From an uncultured Clostridia bacterium (GTDB lineage: Bacteria; Bacillota; Clostridia; Christensenellales; Borkfalkiaceae): a stretch of DNA of 58,073 nt. The stretch is from NCBI GenBank assembly GCA_947053655.1, contig CAMRTO010000008.1:1-58073 (forward strand), in the 5' to 3' direction. This document shows positions 26,549 through 34,266 of the stretch, piece by piece. The notes under the pieces were generated by a model that saw only the letters and a list, made by a program, of their open reading frames with translations, searched no databases and was not told the DNA's origin. The position numbers and the translations under genes were made by a program. The first letter of the stretch is position 1. Every line of letters starts with the position of its first letter.

Positions 26549-28099
26549 TTATTTAATTAAGCTTTTCCCTGTCATTTCTTTGGGTACGGGCAAGCCCATT
26601 ACGGTTAAAAGGGTGGGGGCTAAGTCGGCAAGAACGCCGTCGCAGCGAAGGCTGGCATTTTTGTGTTTCTCTGAAACGAGAACCACGGGAACGGGGTTTG
26701 TTGTATGCGCCGTGAAGGGAGAGCCGTCCTCCGACAAAAGTCTGTCGGCGTTGCCGTGGTCTGCGGTAAGCAGGGCGGAACCGCCCATTTCCAAAATTTT
26801 GTCAAGAACTTTCTTAACGCACTCGTCAACCGTTCCCACGGCTTTTATCGCCGCGGGGATAACGCCCGTATGCCCGACCATGTCGCAGTTTGCGAAATTT
26901 AAAATAACCACGTCGAAATCGCCGCCGTCAAGCTCCTGCAAAACTTTGTCGGTTACAAGGTACGCGCTCATTTCGGGCTGCAAATCGTACGTCGCAACCT
27001 TGGGGGAGGGTATTAAATCGCGCACCTCGTTTTCGTTGGGCGCTTCAACGCCGCCGTTAAAAAAGAATGTTACGTGCGCATACTTTTCGGTTTCGGCAAT
27101 TCTTAACTGTTTTTTGCCGAGCTTTGCGAGATATTCGCCAAGCGTGTTCTCCATAGAGGTTTTGGGGAAAGCTATTTCAACGCCTTCGAATGCGGCGTCG
27201 TAAACGGTGAAGCACACGTAAACGGGGTCGACGTAACCTGTTTTTCTTTCAAACGCTTCGCCTTTGGGAACGACAAATTGCTTTTGCGATACCGCGCGCG
27301 TAATTTGTCTTGCCCTGTCGGGACGGAAGTTGAAGCAAATCACGCTGTCGCCCTTCTCCAAAAGTCCGACGGGTTTGCCGTTTTCAACTGTTTTTATCGG
27401 CTTTATAAATTCGTCGGTGACGCCTTCCGCATAGCTTTCTTCAACGGCTTGGGCGGGGTCTGCGCACTGCTTGCCCTCGCCGAGGGTAAGCATGTCGTAA
27501 GCTTTTTCAACCCTGTCCCAGTTATTGTCCCTGTCCATGGCGTAGTATCTGCCGCAAACGGACGCGATTTTACCGACGCCGATATTTTTAATTTCGGCTT
27601 GCAGTCCGCGTATAAAGTCCGCGCCTGAAGTGGGGGAAACGTCCCTTCCGTCCATAAAGCAGTGAATAAAAACGTCCTTCACGCCGCGCATTTTCGCCAT
27701 TTTCAAAAGCGCGTAAACGTGCGTAATGTGGCTGTGAACGCCGCCGTCCGACAAAAGTCCGTACAGGTGAAGCTTTTTGTCTTTGGCGTTGTCCATCGCC
27801 TTTATAAGCGCGGAGTTTTCGAAAAAGTCCCCGTCCTTTATGGATTTGGTTATTTTCGTCAAATCCTGATAGACTATTCTTCCCGCGCCCATATTAAGGT
27901 GCCCGACTTCGCTGTTGCCCATTTGCCCGTCGGGAAGACCGACGCTCATACCGCTTGCGCCGAGGGTGGCGGAGGGGTACTCCTTCATAAGCGCGTTTAC
28001 GTTTTTACTGCCGTTAAGCGCAATGGCGTTGCCTTTGCCGTCGGGCGCAAGCCCGTAACCGTCCATAATTATTATCGCGTAAGGTGTCTTTTTAGCCAT
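26549..28099 (-). CDS. gpmI: 2,3-bisphosphoglycerate-independent phosphoglycerate mutase
   Basis: Interconverts 3- and 2-phosphoglycerate. 516 residues, the usual length for this Mn-dependent alkaline-phosphatase-like enzyme. Seen are the metal-binding start IIIMDGYGLAP, the catalytic serine in GQMGNSEVGHLNMGAGR (near residue 62), and the C-terminal metal site TADHGNADRL. It is one of four glycolytic genes in the window and lies near pgk-tpiA, but in its own transcription unit. It has its own promoter, terminator and a 29-nt-plus leader. Confidence 0.97.
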   Translation of the reverse strand: MAKKTPYAIIIMDGYGLAPDGKGNAIALNGSKNVNALMKEYPSATLGASGMSVGLPDGQMGNSEVGHLNMGAGRIVYQDLTKITKSIKDGDFFENSALIKAMDNAKDKKLHLYGLLSDGGVHSHITHVYALLKMAKMRGVKDVFIHCFMDGRDVSPTSGADFIRGLQAEIKNIGVGKIASVCGRYYAMDRDNNWDRVEKAYDMLTLGEGKQCADPAQAVEESYAEGVTDEFIKPIKTVENGKPVGLLEKGDSVICFNFRPDRARQITRAVSQKQFVVPKGEAFERKTGYVDPVYVCFTVYDAAFEGVEIAFPKTSMENTLGEYLAKLGKKQLRIAETEKYAHVTFFFNGGVEAPNENEVRDLIPSPKVATYDLQPEMSAYLVTDKVLQELDGGDFDVVILNFANCDMVGHTGVIPAAIKAVGTVDECVKKVLDKILEMGGSALLTADHGNADRLLSEDGSPFTAHTTNPVPVVLVSEKHKNASLRCDGVLADLAPTLLTVMGLPVPKEMTGKSLIK

Positions 28100-28144
28100 A
28101 AAATTCGTCCTTGAAAAGTTTTTCTTTTATTATATTTCAACTTT

Positions 28145-28173
28145 ATTATATAGCACCGTGAAATTTTTGGCAA
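28145..28173 (-). promoter_or_regulatory. Promoter of gpmI
   Basis: Minus strand TTGCCA (28168-28173), 17-bp spacer, TATAAT (28145-28150). Confidence 0.8.
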
Positions 28174-28183
28174 GTAAATGATG

Positions 28184-28384
28184 TCATTCGCTTAAACCCA
28201 ATAAATAATCTACGCTTTCGTTAAAATATTTTGAAAGAATAATAAGGGCGGAGGCGGTAGGCTCCGCTTTTTCAAGCTCCCAGCGCGCAATGGAAGACTG
28301 GCTTATTCCGGTCGCTTTTGCAAGCGTCATTTGACTGAACCCTTTTTCTTCGCGCAGTTCCTTTAATCTTTTAGCAAAATTCAT
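28184..28384 (-). CDS. Small Xre-family HTH regulator
   Basis: 66 residues forming a single helix-turn-helix_3 domain: LKELREEKGFSQMTLAKATGISQSSIARWE is the HTH core and YLLG the typical end. There is no separate effector domain. The ATG is only 6 bases after a TATAAT and has no Shine-Dalgarno sequence, so the mRNA is probably leaderless. It is divergent from a membrane/coiled-coil gene, and two copies of an AAGTC-N6-GACTT dyad fill the shared promoter region. I infer that it represses itself and that gene. Confidence 0.9.
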   Translation of the reverse strand: MNFAKRLKELREEKGFSQMTLAKATGISQSSIARWELEKAEPTASALIILSKYFNESVDYLLGLSE

Positions 28385-28390
28385 AAAATT

Positions 28391-28419
28391 ATTATATGTA
28401 ATTTAAGTCTTATTTGACT
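28391..28419 (-). promoter_or_regulatory. Promoter of the small Xre gene, leaderless arrangement
   Basis: Minus strand TATAAT (28391-28396) lies 6 bases before the ATG. The -35 place (28414-28419) is AGTCAA, a poor match. The upstream dyad (28403-28422) covers the spacer and -35, so an operator-bound regulator would block polymerase. Confidence 0.6.
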
Positions 28420-28422
28420 TGA
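28403..28422. promoter_or_regulatory. Xre operator site 1
   Basis: Dyad AAGTC-N6-GACTT (28405-28420) within TTAAGTC...GACTTGA. It overlaps the -35 of the rightward promoter and lies inside the leftward promoter. It is the same 16-bp pattern as the centre of site 2. Confidence 0.7.
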
Positions 28423-28447
28423 CAACCCGTATATGACTTGATATAAT
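28419..28447 (+). promoter_or_regulatory. Promoter of the membrane/coiled-coil gene
   Basis: TTGACA (28419-28424), 17-bp spacer, TATAAT (28442-28447), a full consensus flanked by operator 1 at the -35 and operator 2 just after the start of transcription. Confidence 0.9.
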
Positions 28448-28450
28448 AAA

Positions 28451-28478
28451 TGTGTTAAGTCAAATTTGACTTAACACA
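28451..28478. promoter_or_regulatory. Xre operator site 2, perfect 28-bp palindrome
   Basis: TGTGTTAAGTCAAA followed by its exact reverse complement. It contains the AAGTC-N6-GACTT core shared with site 1. It lies just downstream of the predicted transcription start of the rightward gene. As RNA it would also fold into a 5' hairpin 18 bases before the ribosome-binding region. Confidence 0.8.
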
Positions 28479-28500
28479 ATAAAATTTACGAGGAGAAGAA

Positions 28501-29193
28501 ATGAAAGAGTACAAAACAATGCGCATAAGCCCTGATGAGGAGGTTTCTGTAATTGAAACGCTTGCCGTGTTCGGGTGGAAATTAGAGGATTCGAAAGAAA
28601 TATATAACGAGAGTAGCGAAATTGTCGGCGTAAACGTAGATACAAAGGTAAAGACATATGGCGACGGAATTATAGGCGGCTTTATGGCGGGCTGGAACGG
28701 AGACGAAGGAAAGGTGGAAAGAAATGTTGCGGTCAAAACAGAAAAAAAGGTTACGCATTATATATCGTTGCGGTTTTCGCGGGAAACGTCTTTAAAAAAT
28801 TATGCAAGACTTAAAGAACTTGAGGAAGAATATTTTCGTGGCAACGACTCTAAAGAATATCTTCCGCTTCCCAAAAAGCCTGTCGTGTTTACTGTTATTG
28901 CCTCTGTCGTACTTGCCATAATTTTAATTTCGCTGTGCACTCTTTTTGTCGGCGCGAAAGCCGAAATATGGGAAATAGTCGTTTGCGCGGTTGTGCCGAT
29001 AGTGTTTATACCGCTTTTAATTGTTTTTTGGGTGAAATATTCAAAGAAGAAAAGTTTTGCAATTAAAGAAAACGAAGACCGCCGTGTATATAATAAACAA
29101 TGCAGAGAAGCATATGATAAACGTGTTAAGGAAATAGTTGAAGAATGTATCCGCTTGAACGAGGAAAACGAAAGATTGCAAAAAGCCCGGTAA
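28501..29193 (+). CDS. Membrane protein with C-terminal coiled coil, Xre-controlled
   Basis: 230 residues, family not recognised. The N-terminal 125 residues are soluble and charged. They include VIETLAVFGWKLEDSKEIYN and a beta-rich stretch with YISLRFSRET, then a conserved-looking LKELEEEYF segment. Two transmembrane helices (about 131-152 and 157-180) follow, then a Lys/Glu-rich coiled-coil tail. A GAGGAG site lies before the ATG. It is transcribed away from the small Xre gene under two operator copies and ends at a strong terminator, so the pair is a self-contained switch. The input signal is unknown. Confidence 0.75.
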   Translation: MKEYKTMRISPDEEVSVIETLAVFGWKLEDSKEIYNESSEIVGVNVDTKVKTYGDGIIGGFMAGWNGDEGKVERNVAVKTEKKVTHYISLRFSRETSLKNYARLKELEEEYFRGNDSKEYLPLPKKPVVFTVIASVVLAIILISLCTLFVGAKAEIWEIVVCAVVPIVFIPLLIVFWVKYSKKKSFAIKENEDRRVYNKQCREAYDKRVKEIVEECIRLNEENERLQKAR

Positions 29194-29194
29194 T

Positions 29195-29242
29195 TTAAAC
29201 GAAAAAGCACCGCCCCTTGGAGGTCGGTGCTTTTTCGTTTAA
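29195..29242. terminator. Bidirectional terminator
   Basis: An 18-bp stem (TTAAACGAAAAAGCACCG and its complement) with a 12-nt loop and internal A5/T5 runs lies between the convergent membrane gene and tpiA. Confidence 0.95.
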
Positions 29243-29248
29243 TTTACA

Positions 29249-29995
29249 TTATTTATCGAAGTTTACGATTTTTGCAAAGTCAAGCTTTAAGGAAGCTCCG
29301 CCTATAAGCCCGCCGTCTATGTCGGGCTGAGCCATAAGCCCCTTGCAGTTGCCCGCGTTCATGCTTCCGCCGTAAAGTATTCTTACACGGTTCGCATCCT
29401 TTACGTTGAACATTTTCGAAAGCTTCTTTCTTATAAACTTAATGGTTTCCTGCGCCTGCTCGTCGGTAGCCGTCTGACCGGTGCCGATAGCCCATACCGG
29501 CTCGTACGCTATTACAAGCTGCTTGACGTCCTCAACGCCGTGCAAGCCGAATTCAAGCTGACGGCTGAGCACTTTTTCGGTATCGCCTGCCGAGCGCTCG
29601 GAAAGAGTTTCGCCTATGCAGACAATGGGGGTAAGCTCGCATTTAAGCGCCGCCAAAGTGCGTTGGTTAACGGTGTCGTTGTTTTCGCCGAAGTACTGCC
29701 TTCTTTCGCTGTGACCGATAATTACGTATTTAACGCCGTAGTCTTTAAGCATATCTGCGGAAATTTCTCCCGTGTACGCGCCCGAAGCCGCCCAGTGCAT
29801 ATTTTCCGCGCCGATTTTTATTTTAGAACCCTTTGCGGCTTTCGTCATAGCCGGTATTAAAATTGCGGGTACGCAAAGGCAGACGTCGCACTTTGCTTCC
29901 TTTACAAGCGGTTTAAGCTCCGTAATAAGTTTGGTTCCCGAAGCAACCGTCATATTCATTTTCCAGTTGCCGGCGATAAAAGCTTTTCTTGCCAT
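29249..29995 (-). CDS. tpiA: Triosephosphate isomerase
   Basis: 248 residues, standard. Interconverts DHAP and glyceraldehyde-3-phosphate. Catalytic features: Lys in AGNWKMN near residue 12, His in IGHSERRQ near residue 96, Glu in AYEPVWAIGTG near residue 167, and the phosphate-binding GGSMNAGN and GGLIGGASL. It follows pgk by 11 bases in a leftward glycolytic operon, with AGGAG before its start. Confidence 0.97.
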   Translation of the reverse strand: MARKAFIAGNWKMNMTVASGTKLITELKPLVKEAKCDVCLCVPAILIPAMTKAAKGSKIKIGAENMHWAASGAYTGEISADMLKDYGVKYVIIGHSERRQYFGENNDTVNQRTLAALKCELTPIVCIGETLSERSAGDTEKVLSRQLEFGLHGVEDVKQLVIAYEPVWAIGTGQTATDEQAQETIKFIRKKLSKMFNVKDANRVRILYGGSMNAGNCKGLMAQPDIDGGLIGGASLKLDFAKIVNFDK

Positions 29996-30006
29996 AATAT
30001 TCTCCT

Positions 30007-31317
30007 TTATTTTTTCTCGTTAAGGCATGCGATGCCGGGAAGAACCTTTCCTTCGAAAAGCTCTAACGACGCGCCGCCGCCCGTTGAAATATGCGTCATT
30101 TTATCCGCATAACCAAGCTGCTGAACAGCCGCCGCCGAGTCTCCGCCGCCGATTATGGTCGTGCATTTGCCGTATACGTCTGCAAGAGCCTGCGCTACCG
30201 CGATAGTACCCTTTGCAAGGGTGGGATTTTCGAAAACGCCCATGGGGCCGTTCCAAATAACCGCCTTTGCGGAAGCAACCTTGTCGGCGTAAAGCTTTCT
30301 TGTCTTTTCGCCTATATCCATACCCATTTTATTTGCGGGTATCGCGTTCGAAGGAACGGTTTCAACCTGAATTTTTTCGTCTATGGGCTCGGGGAAGCGG
30401 TCGGTAACAACCGTATCGACGGGAAGTAAAAGCTCCTTGCCGGACTTTGCCGCTTTTTCTATCATCTGTTTGCAGTAGTCTATTTTTTCTTCGTCTAAAA
30501 GTGAGGTTCCCACCTCATAGCCCTTTGCTTTGAGGAAGGTGTAAGCCATGCCGCCGCCGATAATCAGCGTGTCGCACTTTTCCAGAAGGTTGGAGATAAC
30601 GTTAAGCTTATCGGCAACCTTCGCGCCGCCCAAAATAGCGACGAAGGGGTGCTTGGGGTTTTCGAGTGTATCGGCCATAACTTCAAGCTCTTTTTCGATA
30701 AGGAAGCCGCAAACCGCTGTTTTGATAATACCGTATTCGACGATAGCTGCGGTGGAAGCGTGGGAGCGGTGCGCCGTGCCGAACGCGTCGTTTACGTAAA
30801 TTTCGGCATTGTATGCAAGGGCTTTGCAGAAAGCTTCGTCCTTTTTTTCTTCCTCCCAGTGGAAGCGGAGGTTTTCTATAAGAACGGCTTCACCGTCTTT
30901 GAGATTGTCGCGTTTCTTATTTGCGTCGGCGCCGATAACGTCGTTTGCAAAGACTACTTTGCCGTTCAAAAGCTCGTTAAGTCTTTTAGCGACGGGCGCA
31001 AGCGTAAGCTTTTTCGGTTCTTCCTTTTTCGCTTTTTCTATAATTGCTTCCTTTGTGGTTTCGCCCGCGTCGACCTTTTTCTGGTCTTTTTTATTGAGTT
31101 TGACTTCTGCGGAAAAAACGGAGTGCGGCTTGCCCATGTGCGAGCAAAGCGTAACCCTCGCGCCCGCGTCAAGCAGGTACTTTATAGTAGGCAGCGCGCC
31201 CTGAATTCTGTTTTCGTCTGTAATAACGCCGTCCTTCATGGGTACGTTGAAGTCGCAGCGTACAAGCACGTTCTTGCCCTTTAAATCTTTGAGGTCTTTC
31301 ACGGACATCTTGTTCAT
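30007..31317 (-). CDS. pgk: Phosphoglycerate kinase with N-domain insertion
   Basis: Produces ATP from 1,3-bisphosphoglycerate. 436 residues against about 390-400 usually. Standard marks are [10 protein letters not shown] (near 18), [14 protein letters not shown], the [10 protein letters not shown] segment and the C-terminal nucleotide motif [12 protein letters not shown]. The extra length is one Lys/Glu-rich insertion of about 30 residues (roughly 66-102) between SHMGKP and [14 protein letters not shown] lies 9 bases before the ATG at 31317; an in-frame ATG three codons on is the alternative. It heads the pgk-tpiA operon. Confidence 0.96.
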   Translation of the reverse strand: MNKMSVKDLKDLKGKNVLVRCDFNVPMKDGVITDENRIQGALPTIKYLLDAGARVTLCSHMGKPHSVFSAEVKLNKKDQKKVDAGETTKEAIIEKAKKEEPKKLTLAPVAKRLNELLNGKVVFANDVIGADANKKRDNLKDGEAVLIENLRFHWEEEKKDEAFCKALAYNAEIYVNDAFGTAHRSHASTAAIVEYGIIKTAVCGFLIEKELEVMADTLENPKHPFVAILGGAKVADKLNVISNLLEKCDTLIIGGGMAYTFLKAKGYEVGTSLLDEEKIDYCKQMIEKAAKSGKELLLPVDTVVTDRFPEPIDEKIQVETVPSNAIPANKMGMDIGEKTRKLYADKVASAKAVIWNGPMGVFENPTLAKGTIAVAQALADVYGKCTTIIGGGDSAAAVQQLGYADKMTHISTGGGASLELFEGKVLPGIACLNEKK

Positions 31318-31358
31318 TGTTTAAAGCTCCTTGTCAATAAATATTTTTTTACTTAATA

Positions 31359-31387
31359 AGTATAAATCAGCCGCATTTAAAAGTCAA
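31359..31387 (-). promoter_or_regulatory. Promoter of pgk-tpiA
   Basis: Minus strand TTGACT (31382-31387), 17-bp spacer, TATACT (31359-31364). Confidence 0.85.
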
Positions 31388-31413
31388 ACAAATGCGGACT
31401 TTTATGGGAGATA

Positions 31414-31442
31414 TTGACAATTTTATATATCTGAAATATAAT
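31414..31442 (+). promoter_or_regulatory. Promoter of the lipoprotein gene
   Basis: TTGACA (31414-31419), 17-bp spacer, TATAAT (31437-31442), a full consensus, divergent from the pgk promoter with 26 bp between the -35 boxes. Confidence 0.85.
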
Positions 31443-31460
31443 AACGGAGAGGAGAAAAAT

Positions 31461-32144
31461 ATGAAAAGATTTTCTGCAACGATTATTTTACTGTTAACGC
31501 TTTGCGGAATGACGTTGACGGGCGTAGGCTGTAAAAAAATGATACGTCCTTCTTTCACTGCGGAAAGCCCGTTTTACAGTGCAACCGACTTTATTCAAAA
31601 CAATAATATTTATAAAAATTTCAATTATAACGAGTTGCCGCCGTTTACCGACCCTTATGAAGAATTTGAAAGATATTACAAAACGCAGTTTAAAGCGGTT
31701 TCCGATATGCAGTTCTACGTTTTAGATCTTGGCGAACCGTGCGGGGATATGGCGACGGACAGACGGCGTAGCTGCAATATTTACGGTAATTTAAATACGG
31801 AAGAAAAACTCGAAAACCCCTTTCTCAGTCAATCCGTAGAGATTTATGATAAAGAACTCGGCGGTTATCACGATAAAGAATTATATTGGAAAGACGGCTG
31901 GACTAATTGGAGTATAATTTTTTCGATTTTTTGTGCCCCGGTCGAACGCGAAGCCGAAGGAGAGTTGCGGTTGGAATTCGGAACGTTAAACGCGGGTACA
32001 AATTGGTTTTATAATAATTACGTTAATTTATATATAGGCAATATATGTACGGCTACATGCTATTACGTCGAAGGCGTAAAAATACCGCTGACCTGGTATG
32101 AAAATTACTTTAAAAATAATTTGATTTACGGAGGAAATATATGA
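31461..32144 (+). CDS. Predicted lipoprotein of unknown function
   Basis: 227 residues from ATG 31461, which follows GGAGAGGAG; an upstream in-frame start lies inside the promoter and is rejected. The signal peptide is Lys/Arg then a hydrophobic stretch ending in TGVGC (Cys24), a lipobox-like site. The mature part is rich in Tyr, Trp and Asn, with YWKDGWTNWSIIFSIF and several YNN/NNY patches, suggesting a beta-rich surface domain. No family recognised. It is monocistronic, with its own consensus promoter and a terminator after it. Confidence 0.7.
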   Translation: MKRFSATIILLLTLCGMTLTGVGCKKMIRPSFTAESPFYSATDFIQNNNIYKNFNYNELPPFTDPYEEFERYYKTQFKAVSDMQFYVLDLGEPCGDMATDRRRSCNIYGNLNTEEKLENPFLSQSVEIYDKELGGYHDKELYWKDGWTNWSIIFSIFCAPVEREAEGELRLEFGTLNAGTNWFYNNYVNLYIGNICTATCYYVEGVKIPLTWYENYFKNNLIYGGNI

Positions 32145-32176
32145 ATTTAAAATGTATTGCAGCTTCCGTATATTAA

Positions 32177-32212
32177 AAAATGCATTTGACTTGATATAGC
32201 CGAATGCATTTT
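32177..32212 (+). terminator. Terminator of the lipoprotein gene
   Basis: A 10-bp stem (AAAATGCATT and its complement) with a 16-nt loop, followed by a T-rich run (TTTATTTTTA). Confidence 0.7.
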
Positions 32213-32233
32213 TATTTTTAACCGCGCAAACTG

Positions 32234-32262
32234 TTGAATAAATCTTTAAAGTATGCTATAAT
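32234..32262 (+). promoter_or_regulatory. Promoter of tyrA
   Basis: TTGAAT (32234-32239), 17-bp spacer, TATAAT (32257-32262) with extended-10 TG (TGCTATAAT). Confidence 0.85.
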
Positions 32263-32292
32263 TCTGTAAACAGTATAAGGCAAAGTGTGTTT

Positions 32293-33144
32293 ATGAAAAT
32301 CTGCGTTGCGGGTCTGGGGCTTATCGGCGGCTCTATGTGTTCAGCTCTGAAAAAAGCCGGTCACGCCGTCGACGGTTGGAACCGTTCTCCGCAGGCGGCT
32401 TGTTATGCCGTTGAAAACGGAATTATAGACGCACAGGCGGACGGTTTTACGCGGTATGACGTAGTTTTCGTTGCGATGCCGCCGCAGGCAACGGTTGATT
32501 TTATAGATAACACGCGCTTTAAAAGCGGTGCGATAGTTTCAGATATTTGCGGCGTTAAGGGCTTGATAGAAAATCACGTATATTCCGCGCCGCGTAATTT
32601 CCGTTACGTAGGCTGTCACCCGATGGCGGGGAAAGAAGTTTCGGGTATAGAAAACGCCTGCGCGGATTTGTTTGACGGCGCAAACATGATTATAACGCGT
32701 CGGGACGGTACGGACTCCGACGCGGTGGACACGGTTATCAATCTTTCACGCGATATGGGCTTCGGCCGCGCCGTGCTGTGTACGGCAAAGACGCACGACG
32801 AAAAAATTGCTTATACGTCTCAGCTTGCCCACATTGTTTCAAACGCCTATGTGAAAAGTCCGTCGCTTAAAAACTGTATCAGCTTTACGGGCGGCAGCTT
32901 TCAGGACATGACAAGGATTGCGGGCGTGGACGAAAATTTATGGACTTCGCTTTATCTTAACAATGCGGAAAACGTCGCCGCCGAAATAGACTCGCTTGTT
33001 AACTCTCTTACGCGAGTCAAGGAGGCGGTTCTCGAAAAGGACAGCTTAAAACTCAAAAGTATCCTTGCGGAGGGGCGCGCGCTTTTTGCGGGCTCGGAAA
33101 AGGCGGTTTCGGACGCGGATATAAGCGTTAAAAAATTAAAGTAA
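32293..33144 (+). CDS. tyrA: Prephenate dehydrogenase
   Basis: NAD(P)-dependent oxidative decarboxylation of prephenate to 4-hydroxyphenylpyruvate in tyrosine synthesis. 283 residues from ATG 32293 (a GTG six bases earlier is less likely). Rossmann motif GLGLIGGSMCSALKKAGH at the N-terminus. The catalytic-region segments VGCHPMAGKEVSGIENA (His near 111) and SQLAHIVSNAY are typical. There is no chorismate mutase or ACT domain. No other aromatic-pathway gene lies in the window. AAGG precedes the start. Confidence 0.93.
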   Translation: MKICVAGLGLIGGSMCSALKKAGHAVDGWNRSPQAACYAVENGIIDAQADGFTRYDVVFVAMPPQATVDFIDNTRFKSGAIVSDICGVKGLIENHVYSAPRNFRYVGCHPMAGKEVSGIENACADLFDGANMIITRRDGTDSDAVDTVINLSRDMGFGRAVLCTAKTHDEKIAYTSQLAHIVSNAYVKSPSLKNCISFTGGSFQDMTRIAGVDENLWTSLYLNNAENVAAEIDSLVNSLTRVKEAVLEKDSLKLKSILAEGRALFAGSEKAVSDADISVKKLK

Positions 33145-33158
33145 TTTTTTTACTTGTA

Positions 33159-33167
33159 TGTTATAAT
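33159..33167 (+). promoter_or_regulatory. Possible extended -10 promoter before the DUF1934 gene
   Basis: TGTTATAAT (extended -10), 21 bases before the ATG at 33189. There is no good -35. The tyrA stop codon lies within a small A/T hairpin just upstream. Confidence 0.5.
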
Positions 33168-33188
33168 AAGATAAATACGGATAATGCT

Positions 33189-33554
33189 ATGAAGTGCAGG
33201 GTTATATTAGATAACGGACGCGCGGACGGTCGGTTTTCGTCCGAAGGGGAGCTTGATTGCGACGGCAACGGATTCTCGCTGGAATACTTTTTGGACGGCG
33301 ACAAATGCCGTCTGAGCTATCGCGGCGGCATACTTACGCAAAGACGTTGCGGAAAAGTCAATCTGGATATGTCTTTCAGTGAAAACGCGGAAACAGGTTG
33401 CATAATAAAGGACGGCGATGCTTCCGGCAGAATAGACATTGTCACCGGTAAGCTTAACGTCGTAACGGACGAAAACGGCGTAAATGTTTTCGTCGATTAC
33501 ACTCTCGGCGGAGAAAGAAGCACGCTCCGTATTTCGGCGGAAGCTGTAAATTAA
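33189..33554 (+). CDS. DUF1934 (YwiB-like) protein
   Basis: 121 residues with the beta-barrel pattern of DUF1934: LEYFLDGDKCRLSYRGGILTQRRCGKVNLDMSF near the middle, a central G-R-I-D-I-V-T-G-K-L strand, and a final VFVDYTLGGERSTLRIS. The family is small, cytosolic and of unknown function, with a calycin-like fold. The ribosome-binding site is weak. The 65-base gap after it shows no promoter or gene. Confidence 0.75.
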   Translation: MKCRVILDNGRADGRFSSEGELDCDGNGFSLEYFLDGDKCRLSYRGGILTQRRCGKVNLDMSFSENAETGCIIKDGDASGRIDIVTGKLNVVTDENGVNVFVDYTLGGERSTLRISAEAVN

Positions 33555-33619
33555 AGCAAACGGAAAAAATCCGGCATAAGGGCGACGCCCAAATACAAGC
33601 GTCGGAAAATTTATTTACA

Positions 33620-34264
33620 ATGGTTATAGAATATCTCGGTCATTCATGTTTCAAACTTACGGAAAGCACGGGTACGTCCGTGGTATGCGACCCTTACGGC
33701 GACGTCGGGTACGTCATGCCGCAGGTTTGCGCGGACGCTGTTACGGTTTCGCACAGACATTACGACCATGACAATACTGCGGCTGTCGGCGGCAATCCTA
33801 CGGTGATAGATGCGGAAAACGTGCGCAGTCTGCCAGGGGTTGAGATAAGCGCCGTGAAAAGCTTTCACGACGGACAGCGCGGCAAAACGAGGGGGGAAAA
33901 CGTCATATTCAAATTCCGCATGGACGGAATAGACGTGTGCCATTTGGGCGACCTCGGCGAGGCTTGCACTGCGGAGTTGATAGATTCGATTCTTCCGGTA
34001 AACGTACTTCTTATCCCCGTCGGGGGCAATTATACCATAGACGCGGAGATGGCTAAGGAATACGTGGACAGGATTATGCCGGATATCGTAATACCTATGC
34101 ACTACCGCACAAAGGGGTGCAATCTGGATATAGACAAGGCGGAAAAATTTCTCTGTCTGTTTGACGGCGATAACGTTTCGGAAACGGACGAAAGCTCGCT
34201 TGAACTTATGCGTAGCGATTTGATAGACGGAGAAACGAAAGTAGTTGTATTGAAAAGGCGGTAA
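33620..34264 (+). CDS. MBL-fold metal-dependent hydrolase
   Basis: 214 residues of the UlaG-like/UPF0173 group of the metallo-beta-lactamase fold. Metal ligands are in HSCFKL near residue 8, the core HRHYDHDN (about 46-53; the usual HxHxDH begins SHRHYDHD), a DLGDLGE-type strand near residue 112, and IPMHYRTKGCN near 155. The substrate cannot be told. It lacks a clear Shine-Dalgarno sequence and ends 2 bases before the Rho-like gene, so the two are co-transcribed. Confidence 0.88.
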   Translation: MVIEYLGHSCFKLTESTGTSVVCDPYGDVGYVMPQVCADAVTVSHRHYDHDNTAAVGGNPTVIDAENVRSLPGVEISAVKSFHDGQRGKTRGENVIFKFRMDGIDVCHLGDLGEACTAELIDSILPVNVLLIPVGGNYTIDAEMAKEYVDRIMPDIVIPMHYRTKGCNLDIDKAEKFLCLFDGDNVSETDESSLELMRSDLIDGETKVVVLKRR

Positions 34265-34266
34265 TT

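Noticed and set aside
33139..33155. A/T hairpin AAGTAA-T5-TTACTT as terminator of tyrA
   Set aside because: The stem is only 6 bp of A/T pairs and overlaps the stop codon; too weak to call.
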